Source: Planctomycetia bacterium
GTDB lineage: Bacteria; Planctomycetota; Phycisphaerae; Phycisphaerales; SM1A02
Direction: 5' to 3'
Assembly (NCBI GenBank): GCA_005776885.1
Contig: SXOD01000022.1
Coordinates: 42,956-106,955, forward strand
Length of the DNA stretch: 64,000 bases
Positions 25,245 through 35,055 of the stretch are shown here, one piece after another. The position numbers were made by a program, and so were the translations under genes. The first letter of the stretch is position 1. Every line of letters begins with the position of its first letter. The notes under the pieces are model-generated. The model did no database searches, was not told the origin of the DNA, and saw only the letters and a list, made by a program, of their open reading frames with translations.

Positions 25245-27470
25245 TCACCCGGCCTTCGGCACCTCGACTCCCGCGACCTTGCACAGCGCGGCAACCACAG
25301 GATCCACCGAGGTCTTCTTCTTGATCGTGAGCATCTCGTTGCCCTTGAAGACTTCAAGCATCGCTTCGGCCCACTTGCGCTTGGCGGCCTTGCCATTGAG
25401 GCTCTTGGCCCAGGCGTTCACTTGCTTGACGAAGGCTGCTGAGGCGACCTTGCTCTTGGTGCGGTCGGAACTCGCCAGGTAGGCCTTCGCCTTCGCACAA
25501 CAACCCGCAGAGAAGGCTCCCTCTCCGTCGATCGCGCGCCAGCAAGCGGCCAGCAGGTTGGCATTGGTGCAGCCTTGCCTCTCAAGTTCATCCAGCAGCA
25601 CGCTGGCCTTCTCTTGGCTGCCAGCGCCGGTGGCCATGGGCAATTCCGCGATGCGTGCATGCACAAGGTCCCGCATCGTGCTTCCGTACAGCGCAAACTC
25701 CTTGCTGGCACGCTCAGGGCCCACGGCCTTGGGGAATGCCGTCGCGAATGCATCCAGGATCGCGACGAGTTCGGTGGGATCGGACGAAGCCTTGATCGCC
25801 GCCTCAAAGCCCGCGGCAGCGAATGGATTCTCCGCGATCGCCGCCGAGGCAAACTCCCTGGCGTGAGCGGCTCGATCCTCGGGAGAAAGCGTGTTGATGG
25901 CTCGCGCCAGCACCAAGCCATCCAAGTACGACTCCAGATCATGGTTGACACCGTTGGCCACGCTCTGGTGGAACACCATGTTGCGGCGGCCGCCGTGGTC
26001 GTCGTAGTTCCAGCCGGCGTGGACATTGGTGACCTCGTCGCCCCCGGTGGCGTACTGGCCACCAACGCACTTGAAATCGCCGGTCTTGGGGTCCACGGCC
26101 ATCCGAACGAGCGCGCAGTGGCCGGGCTGGCCGGCGGTGGAGCTGGGGACACCACAGGTTCGATAGGTGCGCGCGCCGATGTTCCCCATCGTGCCGCAGA
26201 CGCCGCCGTCCTTCCACATCATCTGGATCGAGCCATTGCTGAAGGCGAAGGGGCTCAGTCGCCGCGCCGCCTGCATGATGCCTTGCTGCGCGATCCCGCC
26301 GGTGTACTCGCCGTAGGTGCGCATCTCGCCATCGCCGGCAAATTTGGCCCAGATCTCCTCGCGCTCGCGAAGCGGCTGGTCATCGGACGCCAGCATCATG
26401 AGCACGGGCCACGGGGCGTTGAGGGGGAATCGATCCTCGCCGCGAACGCCTCGTTCTGCCGCCGTGCCTGGCTGCCTGTCGTTGCGGATGAACCACGCCA
26501 TCGATTCCGAGGCAGACGGTGCGCCATCGCGCTCCGCGGGCATGCGGCCCGTGGCCCGGTAGGCGTCGTGGAAGAGGTTGTAGGCCTTGGTGATGCCATC
26601 CTGCATCGCCTTGTCACCCACGCCGTCATTGGAGAACCAGCTCACGACCTTGTCGCCACAGTTGACCTGGACCTCCGGGTGGCCATTCGAGCGCATGTAT
26701 TGGTTGAACTCGCCCTGGAGCGCGGAGGAGGCGATCACATCGGCGGCAACCAGCGCACGTTCCACTGTCTTCTTCACCGCCTTCGCCTTGCCGCGAGGCT
26801 TGGCGACCCCCTTGTCGTCGTACTCCAGCGGCGGCAGCTCCTTGGTCATCGCTTCGGCTTGAATGGGCGCGTGGTCTTCCAAGAAGTTGATGACGAGGTC
26901 GTTCACCGTGCGGGGTCGGCTTGGGTCCTTGGTGTCAAGCGGAACGCGTGGATCGCCGGGAATCGTGAGCGAGAGCGGGGGGCGCGCCGAGACATCGGGA
27001 AGCGCCGAGGCCTCATCCCCCTTTGCCTGCGAATCGCCATCGTTCCAGCCCATCGCGTTGCGGGAGCGCGGCGCGTAGGAATCCTGGATCGCAAAGGCCA
27101 GCGCCAACTGCGTGTAGTCCTTGCGGACGGTGTCCTGGCCGAGGTCGATCTCCAGCGACCGCAGCGCCAGGATCACTGGGACCGGATTGTTGCGGCAGCC
27201 GTAGACGGTGGTGCGGACGATGTCGTCTCCGTCGACCCACGCCAGAAAGTCCCTTGGCAGCGTGATCTTGAGCCGCTTGAGTGCCTCCAGCGTCTTCGCG
27301 CGAGCCTCGTCCAGGTAGGCCTTCTCCAACGACTCACCCCACTTGTAGTTGGCGCGCTTCGCGGTCGCGGGGAAGTCGTCGGCCGCGAGGGCGGAGCCGA
27401 CATGGCCCGCAACCAGCGTTGATCCGAAGAGGAGAGTGGCGAGCAAGACTGAAGGACTGTGGTTCCTCAT
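25245..27470 (-). CDS. Secreted protein with transglutaminase-like active-site region
   Basis: About 741 residues with a signal peptide (LLATLLFGSTLVAGHVGSAL, cleavage near ALAAD). The middle has GGVCGTMGNIGARTYR, then STAGQPGHCALVRM, then a WNYDD segment. This Cys…His…Asp order resembles transglutaminase-like cysteine enzymes, but the family match is not certain. The C-terminal 200 residues are helical. The frame extends to 27602, but that would overlap the divergent methyltransferase gene; Met at 27470 starts exactly at the signal peptide. Possible roles are peptide crosslinking or proteolysis at the cell surface (inference). Confidence 0.65.
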   Translation of the reverse strand: MRNHSPSVLLATLLFGSTLVAGHVGSALAADDFPATAKRANYKWGESLEKAYLDEARAKTLEALKRLKITLPRDFLAWVDGDDIVRTTVYGCRNNPVPVILALRSLEIDLGQDTVRKDYTQLALAFAIQDSYAPRSRNAMGWNDGDSQAKGDEASALPDVSARPPLSLTIPGDPRVPLDTKDPSRPRTVNDLVINFLEDHAPIQAEAMTKELPPLEYDDKGVAKPRGKAKAVKKTVERALVAADVIASSALQGEFNQYMRSNGHPEVQVNCGDKVVSWFSNDGVGDKAMQDGITKAYNLFHDAYRATGRMPAERDGAPSASESMAWFIRNDRQPGTAAERGVRGEDRFPLNAPWPVLMMLASDDQPLREREEIWAKFAGDGEMRTYGEYTGGIAQQGIMQAARRLSPFAFSNGSIQMMWKDGGVCGTMGNIGARTYRTCGVPSSTAGQPGHCALVRMAVDPKTGDFKCVGGQYATGGDEVTNVHAGWNYDDHGGRRNMVFHQSVANGVNHDLESYLDGLVLARAINTLSPEDRAAHAREFASAAIAENPFAAAGFEAAIKASSDPTELVAILDAFATAFPKAVGPERASKEFALYGSTMRDLVHARIAELPMATGAGSQEKASVLLDELERQGCTNANLLAACWRAIDGEGAFSAGCCAKAKAYLASSDRTKSKVASAAFVKQVNAWAKSLNGKAAKRKWAEAMLEVFKGNEMLTIKKKTSVDPVVAALCKVAGVEVPKAG

Positions 27471-27522
27471 GACGCCATCGTAGGGCTTGGCACCCCACTT
27501 ATCATCATGCGACTTGCCCCAC

Positions 27523-28359
27523 ATGTGCCCCATCCTTGGTCGACACACGGAGACGGTGCCAACTCCGTACGCGCGCGGCAAGTGGTCATTGGTCCGGTGC
27601 ACGGAAACCGGACTGGTGTTCCTGCCCGACCCGCCGGCCTACCAGCAACTGGAGGAACAGTTTGCCTGGGAGCAGACGCGCATCGCGGAACGCGAACGGC
27701 GAATCCGGGACGAGCCGGTGCTGGCACGCGTCTCCAATGCCTACAAGCGCGCCCGCCTGGCGATCTTCCGCTCCAGGAACAAGATGGCCGACTTGGCGCT
27801 GGAGGTCGTCCAACACCGAGCCTGGCCTCGACGTGAACAGCTGCAGATCGTGGATCTCGGATGCGCGGAGTGCAAGCTCCTGGCCAGCACCTACGCCACG
27901 CTCGCCCGGGGTGAACGCCACTGTGTCCCCATCGGCATTGAGGTGTCCCGCCAACTGGCCAAGGAAGGCGACGAGCGCATGCGCGAGCTCGGCGGCCGCG
28001 TGATCTGCGACAGTGCGATCGGCGGCGCCGCAGGGTTGCCTGCAGGATCGTTTCACCTGGTGCTGATGTCTTCGTTCCTCGAGCACGAGGCCAATCCGCT
28101 GGAACTGCTCCGCACGCTGCGTGCGGCGCTTCGCCCCGACGGCGCGGTGGTCCTCAAGGTTCCCAACTTTGCGTGCCTCAACCGACGGCTGCGCGGCGGC
28201 CGGTGGTGCGGGTTCCGTTACCCAGACCATGTGAACTATTTCACGCCCTCGACGCTGGCGCGACTGGCGCGCGAGGCGGGGTATCGCGTTGCACGCCAAC
28301 GGCTCGTCGATCGCCTTCCCACAAGCGACAACATGTACGCCGTGCTGGAGCCGAGCTGA
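27523..28359 (+). CDS. Class I SAM-dependent methyltransferase
   Basis: About 278 residues. A short N-terminal strand region is followed by a Rossmann methyltransferase fold with LQIVDLGCAECKLLASTY (motif I, SAM binding), the LVLMSSFLEHEANPLELL segment and LRPDGAVVLKVPNF. Its last part (YPDHVNYFTPSTLARLAREAGY) is typical of methyltransferases of polysaccharide clusters. It opens the polysaccharide locus and is followed 15 bases later by a glycosyltransferase gene, so both are likely co-transcribed. The frame extends upstream to a TTG at 27487; ATG 27523 is chosen. The substrate, perhaps a sugar hydroxyl, is inferred from context. Confidence 0.8.
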   Translation: MCPILGRHTETVPTPYARGKWSLVRCTETGLVFLPDPPAYQQLEEQFAWEQTRIAERERRIRDEPVLARVSNAYKRARLAIFRSRNKMADLALEVVQHRAWPRREQLQIVDLGCAECKLLASTYATLARGERHCVPIGIEVSRQLAKEGDERMRELGGRVICDSAIGGAAGLPAGSFHLVLMSSFLEHEANPLELLRTLRAALRPDGAVVLKVPNFACLNRRLRGGRWCGFRYPDHVNYFTPSTLARLAREAGYRVARQRLVDRLPTSDNMYAVLEPS

Positions 28360-28373
28360 TTCGCAAGCCGCCG

Positions 28374-29474
28374 ATGCCTTCCCTCGCCACGCTCCGCATC
28401 GTCGAGCCCAATCTGACCGGGCATGCGGGGCATTACGGCGAGTTCGTGCGTGCGCTGGCCTCGCGCGTGGCGCCGGACGAGGGGCGGATCGAAGTGGATG
28501 CTGGAGTCGGTGCCGAGAGCCTGACAGATCCAAGGTTGCCTCACCTCATCCTCCGGGAGTCCGCGCCGCGAGGGGAATGGAGCGTGGTGCGTGAGTGTGT
28601 TCGCGATCCCAATGCGCCGTTCTTGATTCTGACGGCCCAGGCCAAGCATGCGGTGATGCTGCAGCTGGCACGGGCTCGAGGCGGCACGCTTGAGCACGTT
28701 CGTCTGTACTTTCACTGGAGGGAGTCGTCGCTCCTGAAGCGGATGGCCGCACTGGCGTCGCCCGCCGTCCGGCGAGAGTGCCTCGCGGTGTGCCCCACTC
28801 CGGTGACGGCCGCCTTCCTTCGGCGCACTGGCTGGTCACGCGTGGCCGAAGTCCCCTATCCGGCCATCGCGCCTGCGCATTCATTCCCGGCCACCGGGCC
28901 GCGACACCTCTTGATGGCCGGGGCGGCGCGAATGAACAAGGGGCTTCGCGAGCTGGCTGGGGCCTGCGAGACCTGGTCACGCCAGTCGGGTGCGCCGCTT
29001 CCGGTGCTGGTGCAGGCCACCGGCAAGCGCTCGGGGCGGCAGGGTCGCCTTGAGGCGGAATTGCTCGGTCGGCTTGCGCAGCGGCAGTTCCCATGGCTGA
29101 CGCTGGATGCCTCCGCGCCAGATCGTGCCGGGTATGCACAACGATTCAGTGGCGCGATCGTGCTGGCCCCCTATGACCCGATGGTCTTTGCCGACAACGT
29201 GAGCGGAGTGGCACTGGACGCGCTGCTGCATGGCGCCCCGGTGGTCGCGACGGCCGGGACTTGGGCGGCGCGAGTCGTGGAGCGCTTTGGCGCGGGCGTG
29301 GTAATGGAAGAATGGACGGCTGCCGCCTTGGCTGAGGCCGTTTCGCAAGCGGTGGCCCGTTGGGAGACCATCGCCGCCGCCGCACGCGTCGCCGCCGGGA
29401 CGCTGGCGCGGGAACACGACCCAGCCAACCTCTGGGCGGTACTCACTTCGGGCAGGCAAGCCAGCGATCGGTGA
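28374..29474 (+). CDS. Glycosyltransferase, GT4-like
   Basis: A 366-residue GT-B protein. The C-terminal half carries HLLMAGAARMNKGLRELA and VSGVALDALLHGAPVVATAGTW, the region that contacts the sugar nucleotide in GT4 enzymes, where the usual E is less clear. The N-terminal half is divergent. Met at 28374 is selected because it follows the methyltransferase stop by 15 bases; the frame is open further upstream. The 3' end overlaps the end of the convergent gene at 29443 by 32 bases. Donor and acceptor unknown. Confidence 0.7.
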   Translation: MPSLATLRIVEPNLTGHAGHYGEFVRALASRVAPDEGRIEVDAGVGAESLTDPRLPHLILRESAPRGEWSVVRECVRDPNAPFLILTAQAKHAVMLQLARARGGTLEHVRLYFHWRESSLLKRMAALASPAVRRECLAVCPTPVTAAFLRRTGWSRVAEVPYPAIAPAHSFPATGPRHLLMAGAARMNKGLRELAGACETWSRQSGAPLPVLVQATGKRSGRQGRLEAELLGRLAQRQFPWLTLDASAPDRAGYAQRFSGAIVLAPYDPMVFADNVSGVALDALLHGAPVVATAGTWAARVVERFGAGVVMEEWTAAALAEAVSQAVARWETIAAAARVAAGTLAREHDPANLWAVLTSGRQASDR

Positions 29475-30396
29475 GCGCGGCCCGCTGCGCAGACGTGAAG
29501 AAAACGCGCGACGCGGGAAGCGCCATCATCCGTTCCACATAGTCCGGCCGCGAGCGGATGGCCGACTTCAGCCGCTCGTACACCCCCGGCGCCGCCTGCG
29601 ATTCGTTCTGGTTTTCGCGCTGGAGCGGCACCAGTGGAACCCCCAAGAAGCCTTCGACGGCCTCGCGCTTCAGTTCATCGCTCAGATCCGCGCGCAGCAC
29701 CAGGCAATCGAAGCGACCGCGACGGTACCTGTGCCAGCCGCGCTGGGCATCAAATCCCTCGGCGAGAGGGTCAATGCCGGTCGTTGCCTTGAACTCATGG
29801 GTCCACCAAAGGCTGGCGGATTCATGCGCAAACGTGTCGAGAAAGTGATTCAACAGCCTGTCCGTGGACATCCACGGTGCCCGCCGCCAGAACGTGCGCA
29901 TCCAGTAGGCGCGGCCAAAGTAGGTGTAGTTGGAGAGGTTGAACGCGATCGGGTCGCGAAAGACCGACACGGTGTGGAACGGTCGATCGGCCCCGGGCGG
30001 CAGCAGCAGGAGCAGTCGGCGCCCCGTCCGCTGCTCGATGGCGCGGTGGCGGAGCAGGCCATCTGGAGCGACCATGCTGGAGAGGGGACCAGGCCAAAAG
30101 TGCTCAGGCTGGAGGAAGTGGACCTTCGTGACGGACAGCCCGGGCGTGCGCTCGATCGCCGCGGCGACCGCCGTGGACGCGGTCTTGGTGGCGGAGTACA
30201 CGATGACCGGTGCGAGGCCGTCGCGAAGCTGCGCAGCAAGCCGTCGCGCGGCCCGCGCTTCACTCCTCGGGAATCGCAGTGCGTCCTGCAGGTGCCGGAA
30301 GGGCGTGTTCAGGATCTCGACAGCATCGCGCAACACCGCGCCGAGCGGGGGGCGAGGGGACGCAGACGCGGAATCGGTGAATGAGTGCAGCGTCAC
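29443..30396 (-). CDS. Sulfotransferase-like capsular polysaccharide protein
   Basis: A 317-residue protein. PVIVYSATKTASTAVAAAIE near residue 65 looks like the 5'-phosphosulfate-binding loop of PAPS sulfotransferases, and HTVSVFRDPIAFNLSNY resembles the 3'-phosphate site (RDP). The pattern fits the 'putative capsular polysaccharide synthesis' family (NKWYS type). It probably sulfates or otherwise decorates the exported polysaccharide; that is inference. It overlaps the convergent glycosyltransferase by 32 bases. Confidence 0.65.
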   Translation of the reverse strand: MTLHSFTDSASASPRPPLGAVLRDAVEILNTPFRHLQDALRFPRSEARAARRLAAQLRDGLAPVIVYSATKTASTAVAAAIERTPGLSVTKVHFLQPEHFWPGPLSSMVAPDGLLRHRAIEQRTGRRLLLLLPPGADRPFHTVSVFRDPIAFNLSNYTYFGRAYWMRTFWRRAPWMSTDRLLNHFLDTFAHESASLWWTHEFKATTGIDPLAEGFDAQRGWHRYRRGRFDCLVLRADLSDELKREAVEGFLGVPLVPLQRENQNESQAAPGVYERLKSAIRSRPDYVERMMALPASRVFFTSAQRAALTDRWLACPK

Positions 30397-30429
30397 GGCA
30401 GGGTGGAAACGCGCGAACCGGGCGCGAAT

Positions 30430-31515
30430 CTACCCTCGGCGGAACGGGCGGAAGAGCTCGTCGCGAACCTCCCCCAGTGCCGACTTGAACTCAGCGGCGT
30501 CCGGGTCGTTGGCCTGGAGGCGTGCAAACCAGGATCGGGCCAGCACAAGAAACCCACCAAGAAGGAGGCCGAGGAAGCCGCCACCCAGGACGATGCGAGT
30601 GCGTGCCGGAGCGCTGCGCTGGAGCGGCGGCTGTGGCGGCTGGATCACTTCGATCGAGGGCTGGTTCTCCTGCTCCTCGATCTTGGCCAGTTCGAGCTGC
30701 TTCATGAGGGTCTCCACGACCTGTTCTTGCAGGCGAACCGCGCGCTCCAGTTTCTGGGCCTCGGCCGTCAAGTCTGGAGTGACGATTTTCCGATTGCGCC
30801 CCGTGAAGTCCGCGAAGGCATCGGTGGCGATCTGAAGGGTCCTCCCGGAGTCAACGAGCTGCGCATCGATGAAGGTCCTGTTTTGGCTGGCCTTCCCGCC
30901 ACGGACCTCCGAGTTGTAGAGCTTTATCGCGTCCAAGAGCCGCTGCCCAATGTCCGCGGCGAGCTGGGGCTGGTCGGCTGATACGTCGACGGTGACCACG
31001 CGCGCGCTGGATGCCCCTCCAACCGCCTTCGCGACAGACACCTTCATGGAAGCCTGCAGGACTTCGACGGCTCGCTGGACTCGTTCAAACTCAGAGCCGC
31101 CTTGGACTCCGTAGTGCTGCACAAGCGTGGTTTCTTGGCCACCAGCCACGAGGGGCGCCTGCACCACGGCACCCAAGAATGCCGGACTCTTGAGAAGGTC
31201 CACGTAGTAGTCGCTTGAGGCGCTCTCGCCACCAGAGAGTTCGGCAATGCCGGCACCCGCGAAGTCGGCCATCCGTCCTGCAATCGCGTTGCTGCGCGAG
31301 GGGAGGAACCTGGTCGTCGCCGTGTAGACGGGCGAAAGGAGGAGGGCGTAGACGATGCTGCCGACCGTCATGGCCGACGCCACCCCCACGATCGTCCACC
31401 GACCTCTGACGAGGGTCGTGAGCAACGCAAAGGGGCGTACGCCAACCTCTTCGTCGGCGGTCGTCGAATGCACCGCCTCCACGGGTTCGACGGGTTCGAT
31501 TGGGTGCGTGCTCAC
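30430..31515 (-). CDS. Wzz/GumC-type polysaccharide chain-length regulator
   Basis: About 361 residues. A membrane helix near residues 35-60 is followed by the PVYTATTRFLPS segment typical of Wzz, a periplasmic helical region with coiled-coil character, and a second membrane helix (VLGGGFLGLLLGGFLVLA) near residue 315. It lacks a BY-kinase domain. The GTG start at 31515 overlaps the stop of the upstream export gene (GTGA), so translation is coupled. A longer reading frame exists but runs into that gene. It likely controls the length of the polymer exported by the SLBB protein. Confidence 0.85.
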   Translation of the reverse strand: MSTHPIEPVEPVEAVHSTTADEEVGVRPFALLTTLVRGRWTIVGVASAMTVGSIVYALLLSPVYTATTRFLPSRSNAIAGRMADFAGAGIAELSGGESASSDYYVDLLKSPAFLGAVVQAPLVAGGQETTLVQHYGVQGGSEFERVQRAVEVLQASMKVSVAKAVGGASSARVVTVDVSADQPQLAADIGQRLLDAIKLYNSEVRGGKASQNRTFIDAQLVDSGRTLQIATDAFADFTGRNRKIVTPDLTAEAQKLERAVRLQEQVVETLMKQLELAKIEEQENQPSIEVIQPPQPPLQRSAPARTRIVLGGGFLGLLLGGFLVLARSWFARLQANDPDAAEFKSALGEVRDELFRPFRRG

Positions 31516-34271
31516 TTCGCCTCCGGCGCGACAGGGCGAGCGGTCACCACGATGATGGCTCCTGCTGGAATCTCCGGATTGAAGCCCTTCGCGCCCGCGC
31601 CGGAGAGCATCGAGCCATCCGGAAGCAAGACGACGACTCGCTCGGGATCGGCACTCGTGGAGAAACCGCCGCACAACCCGAGGTAGTACCCCAATCGGGC
31701 GTCCTCCATGTGCTGGACCAGCGCGGGCCGATTCACGGCCCCCTTCACCTCGACCGTGAGTAGCCGTTCCGATTCCCGCTGCAGCGGCACGACAACTGTG
31801 GAACCTGCGAGGAGGACCGGATCACCGGAACCCACAAGGGTTGTCGCATTGTTGGGGGCGGTCACGAGGATCCGGGCCCGGTCGGCCTTGGGAAGGAGGC
31901 CACCACATCGATCAAGGTAGTTGGAGAGTTTCGTTCCAGCCATGTGCTGCACCACCAGCGGCTTGCCGACGGCCCCGGCGATGGTGACCATGCCCGAACT
32001 TCGCGGGACGAAAAGCTGATCGCCATCGAGTGTTTCCAGGTCTGCCGGGCCACCCGGCGAAGCAAGCGCAGCCGCGAGGTCAATGGTCACCTCCACCATC
32101 GCATGCGCCCCCGACTCATCCAGCGCCACGGCACCACTCCGCCGCCGGAGCGTGGCACCCTCAGGGTATCCCAGCGGGCGGAGCCCGCCCGCGGCCTTGA
32201 CGAGGTCGGACAGCCGTTGACCCTTGTTGGAAATGGCGTAACTCCCTTCGTGTGCCACTTCACCACTGATGCGTGCTGCCCCCATCGGCTCAAATCCCGC
32301 CACGTGCCGAACTGTGACACGATCAGCGGGCGACAGGGACATCGCCGCAGGGTCTCCTTCAGCCGTCGCCAGCCCTGTTGCCGTCACCGTCAGCGCGACC
32401 ACTCGGGAATCGGCCTCAGTTGCGTCGGTCCCGGCCGCCGACATGGTGTTTGTCACGAGCACCTCGGGATGTGTGGCGTCCGGCGCCAGCCCACCCGCCA
32501 GCACGAGGAGGTCCGCGATGGTCATGTTGTCAGCAAATGGATACCGGCCTGGGGAATCGACCAACCCAGTCACTTCCACGAACTGCGGCGTGCGGAGGTC
32601 GGCGTCCGCGTACACCTGAATGACGTCGCCGTCCACGAGCGCAAGGTCAGCGTCGGCATTTCCTCGCAACAGGGCACCGAGATCGAAGGTAATCAGTTCC
32701 GTGCCGACGCCTCGCAATGACCGCCGCGTGATGTGTGCGGTGTCCATGTGGGTCCGCCTCGCGAAGTCGGCGTCCTGGAAACCGCCGTGCATGAAGATCA
32801 CGTCTTCAAGTGTCATCCCATCGGCCAAGACGACTGGGCCGGGCTCCTTGACGTGGCCCGCCAGCGTGATTGACTTGTCCTTGCCGCCCATGCCCCAGGT
32901 GGACTGGATGTGGACTTGGTCCATTTCCCGCAGCGGCACGTTGAGCTCGACGTCGTCTGCAAGCGCAAATGTGCCGTCCGGTTGCTTGGCGAAGAGTCCA
33001 TCGAGGGGGAAGCTCAGCAGGCGCTTCCGGAAATCGTCGTCCGTGCGCACGATGTCCGCTCGCTTGAGGTAGGCGTGCTCTCGAAGCCCGCCGGCCTTCT
33101 CGATCAGGTCAGCGACGCGCATGCTGGGGGTGAACTCGTAGGTCCCTGCGCGCTTGACCCCCTCGCCTGCGATCGTGACGACGTTCTTGCGCACCTGCAC
33201 GTTCTCGTGCACGATCAATTCGTCCAGGTCCTGGATGGGGAGGTTGGCATCGCGCCTCGCGTAGAGGTCCGTAAGGTCCAGGTCCAGGTAGATCTCGCCC
33301 TGATCGACCACGTTTCGCCGCAGTTGGGCCTGTTGCATTGACGCCGTTGGCTTGAAGCCTCCGGCCAGCTCCACCAACTCCTTGAGGCCTTCGTCGGCGA
33401 GGAGCTCATAACGCATCGGGCGCCGAACCTCGCCGCTCACCGTGGCCGTCCGCGTCTTGATTGGCACGATCAGGTAGTCGCCAGGCTGGAGGCGAATGGA
33501 GCGCTGGTCCAGGTCGCCCCGCAGGAAGAAACCGTAGAGGTCGATCGAGTCCAAGGACCCGTCGGCGCGCTTGATCCGAATGTCTCGCAGTGACCCAGTC
33601 GGCCGCACGCCACCGGCGTTGTTGAGGAGATTGATGACGTTGGCGACGGCGGCGCTCACTGAATAGGCACCCGGGCGGTTGACTTCGCCAACCACGTGCA
33701 CCAGCATCGGTCGAATCTTCCCGAGGCGAATGTCGACAAACGCGGTGCTCTTGGCCGGATCGGTGGCGTTGATGTACCCGCCGCGAATCTGCGAGAGGGC
33801 TTCCATGAGGAGGGGGCGGAGGTCGCGGAGCCTGACCCCGTTCGCCTGGATGCGGCCGCTGTCGTCGGGGAGTTCGATGAATCCCTGTTCACCGACCACC
33901 AGGTTCATCGTCTCGTTGAGGTCGCCCCAGATCGTGACAACGACCTCGTCGCGAGGGCTGAGCAGGTAGTCATCGTCGATGGGGCCGTCCACCACGCCCC
34001 CGACGCCGCCGGAGAAGTAGTCGTAGCCGAAGTCCGATTCGCGGGCCTCACCCGTCGTCGTGGAGGTCGGCACCGTTCCGCCAATGCCGGAGGCAGCAGA
34101 TTCAGGGGACGCCGGGCCGGAACCGCCCGCGGCGTCGGTGTCCTGGAACGGAGCCGCGCATCCGGCCATGACCACGGAGGGTTGGCTCAGGGCCAACGCG
34201 ATGGCAACGGCAAGCGGGAACGCGGCAAGGGCGCGACACAAGGCAGCGGGCGCGATTCGGCAGATGGACAT
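31512..34271 (-). CDS. Wza-like polysaccharide export protein with about eight SLBB repeats
   Basis: About 919 residues. The N-terminus is a signal sequence ending in a lipobox-like VMAGC. A poly-export domain follows (about residues 90-190, LSPRDEVVVTIWGD), then about eight SLBB-type repeats, each recognisable as xxGEVxxPGxYxx…LxxLxxxAGGLxx. E. coli Wza has far fewer. It should form the outer-membrane channel or a long periplasmic tube for the polymer. GGAGG eight bases before ATG 34271 sets the start; the frame is open to 34355. The downstream Wzz-like gene overlaps its stop. Confidence 0.85.
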   Translation of the reverse strand: MSICRIAPAALCRALAAFPLAVAIALALSQPSVVMAGCAAPFQDTDAAGGSGPASPESAASGIGGTVPTSTTTGEARESDFGYDYFSGGVGGVVDGPIDDDYLLSPRDEVVVTIWGDLNETMNLVVGEQGFIELPDDSGRIQANGVRLRDLRPLLMEALSQIRGGYINATDPAKSTAFVDIRLGKIRPMLVHVVGEVNRPGAYSVSAAVANVINLLNNAGGVRPTGSLRDIRIKRADGSLDSIDLYGFFLRGDLDQRSIRLQPGDYLIVPIKTRTATVSGEVRRPMRYELLADEGLKELVELAGGFKPTASMQQAQLRRNVVDQGEIYLDLDLTDLYARRDANLPIQDLDELIVHENVQVRKNVVTIAGEGVKRAGTYEFTPSMRVADLIEKAGGLREHAYLKRADIVRTDDDFRKRLLSFPLDGLFAKQPDGTFALADDVELNVPLREMDQVHIQSTWGMGGKDKSITLAGHVKEPGPVVLADGMTLEDVIFMHGGFQDADFARRTHMDTAHITRRSLRGVGTELITFDLGALLRGNADADLALVDGDVIQVYADADLRTPQFVEVTGLVDSPGRYPFADNMTIADLLVLAGGLAPDATHPEVLVTNTMSAAGTDATEADSRVVALTVTATGLATAEGDPAAMSLSPADRVTVRHVAGFEPMGAARISGEVAHEGSYAISNKGQRLSDLVKAAGGLRPLGYPEGATLRRRSGAVALDESGAHAMVEVTIDLAAALASPGGPADLETLDGDQLFVPRSSGMVTIAGAVGKPLVVQHMAGTKLSNYLDRCGGLLPKADRARILVTAPNNATTLVGSGDPVLLAGSTVVVPLQRESERLLTVEVKGAVNRPALVQHMEDARLGYYLGLCGGFSTSADPERVVVLLPDGSMLSGAGAKGFNPEIPAGAIIVVTARPVAPEAK

Positions 34272-34279
34272 GAGTTGGA

Positions 34280-34284
34280 CCTCC
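34280..34284 (-). promoter_or_regulatory. Ribosome binding site of the export gene
   Basis: GGAGG on the reverse strand, eight bases before the ATG at 34271. It decides between the several Met codons at the start of this frame. Confidence 0.75.
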
Positions 34285-34359
34285 ATGGAAGCGCGCCAAT
34301 CGTAGCGGATGGACACCCCATGGCTCAATGGACAGCTCGTCAGCCCCGCCCCCAAGTCT

Positions 34360-35004
34360 CTAGTGTTTCACGCCCTGGGATCGCACCACTCGCCAGACCG
34401 TCAGCCACAAGATGTGCATGTCCATCAAGAAGGAATGGCGCTCCAGGTACTCGGCGTCCAGCTCGATCTTTCTTGATTCCGCGATGTCGTCGCGACCGTT
34501 CACTTGCGCCCAGCCAGTGATGCCAGGGCGCAGTGAATGGATTCCATGCGCCTGACGGGAGGCATTGAGCGTCGTTTGGGTTGGCAAGGCCGGGCGTGGC
34601 CCGACGAGGCTCATGTCGCCGATGAGCACCGACCAGAGCTGCGGCAACTCGTCCAGTGAGAGCTTGCGGAGGATTCGGCCCACGGGGGTGGTGTGCACAT
34701 CCGGTAGCAGCATCCGATCAGTGGGCAGTTCGGGCGTGCCGACGTGCATCGTCCGAAACTTCGGCATCCGGAATGGATTGCCGCCACGGCCCACGCGCGT
34801 CGACCAGTAGATGGCGGGCCCCTTGGAGGTGGACCAGATGAGTACACCAAGCAGGAGGGCAAGGGGGGAGAGCATGAGTCCGAGGGTCGTGCTCACGACG
34901 ACGTCACCGATCCGCCTCCCGGGATTCAGGCCTTGAGCCTGCGACTGGGCCCCCACATCCAGGTCCCCTGCGAGGGGGGCAATCGCGGCAGGCTCGTCAC
35001 TCAC
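34360..35004 (-). CDS. Phosphoglycosyl transferase initiating polysaccharide synthesis
   Basis: About 214 residues of the bacterial sugar transferase family (WcaJ/PglC type). An N-terminal membrane helix (about residues 35-55) is followed by PKFRTMH, LRKLSLDELPQLWSVLIGDMSLVGPRP with the catalytic Asp-Glu pair, and the [13 protein letters not shown] signature. It moves a sugar-1-phosphate to undecaprenyl phosphate, the first step of repeat-unit assembly. Unlike the second family member at 43986, this copy keeps its membrane helix. The frame extends to 35052, but GTG 35004 avoids crowding the divergent gene. Confidence 0.88.
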   Translation of the reverse strand: MSDEPAAIAPLAGDLDVGAQSQAQGLNPGRRIGDVVVSTTLGLMLSPLALLLGVLIWSTSKGPAIYWSTRVGRGGNPFRMPKFRTMHVGTPELPTDRMLLPDVHTTPVGRILRKLSLDELPQLWSVLIGDMSLVGPRPALPTQTTLNASRQAHGIHSLRPGITGWAQVNGRDDIAESRKIELDAEYLERHSFLMDMHILWLTVWRVVRSQGVKH

Positions 35005-35055
35005 GGGACGGACATTGTACCCGGGAGCCCGTCGCACCCTTCGTAGGATCACGAA

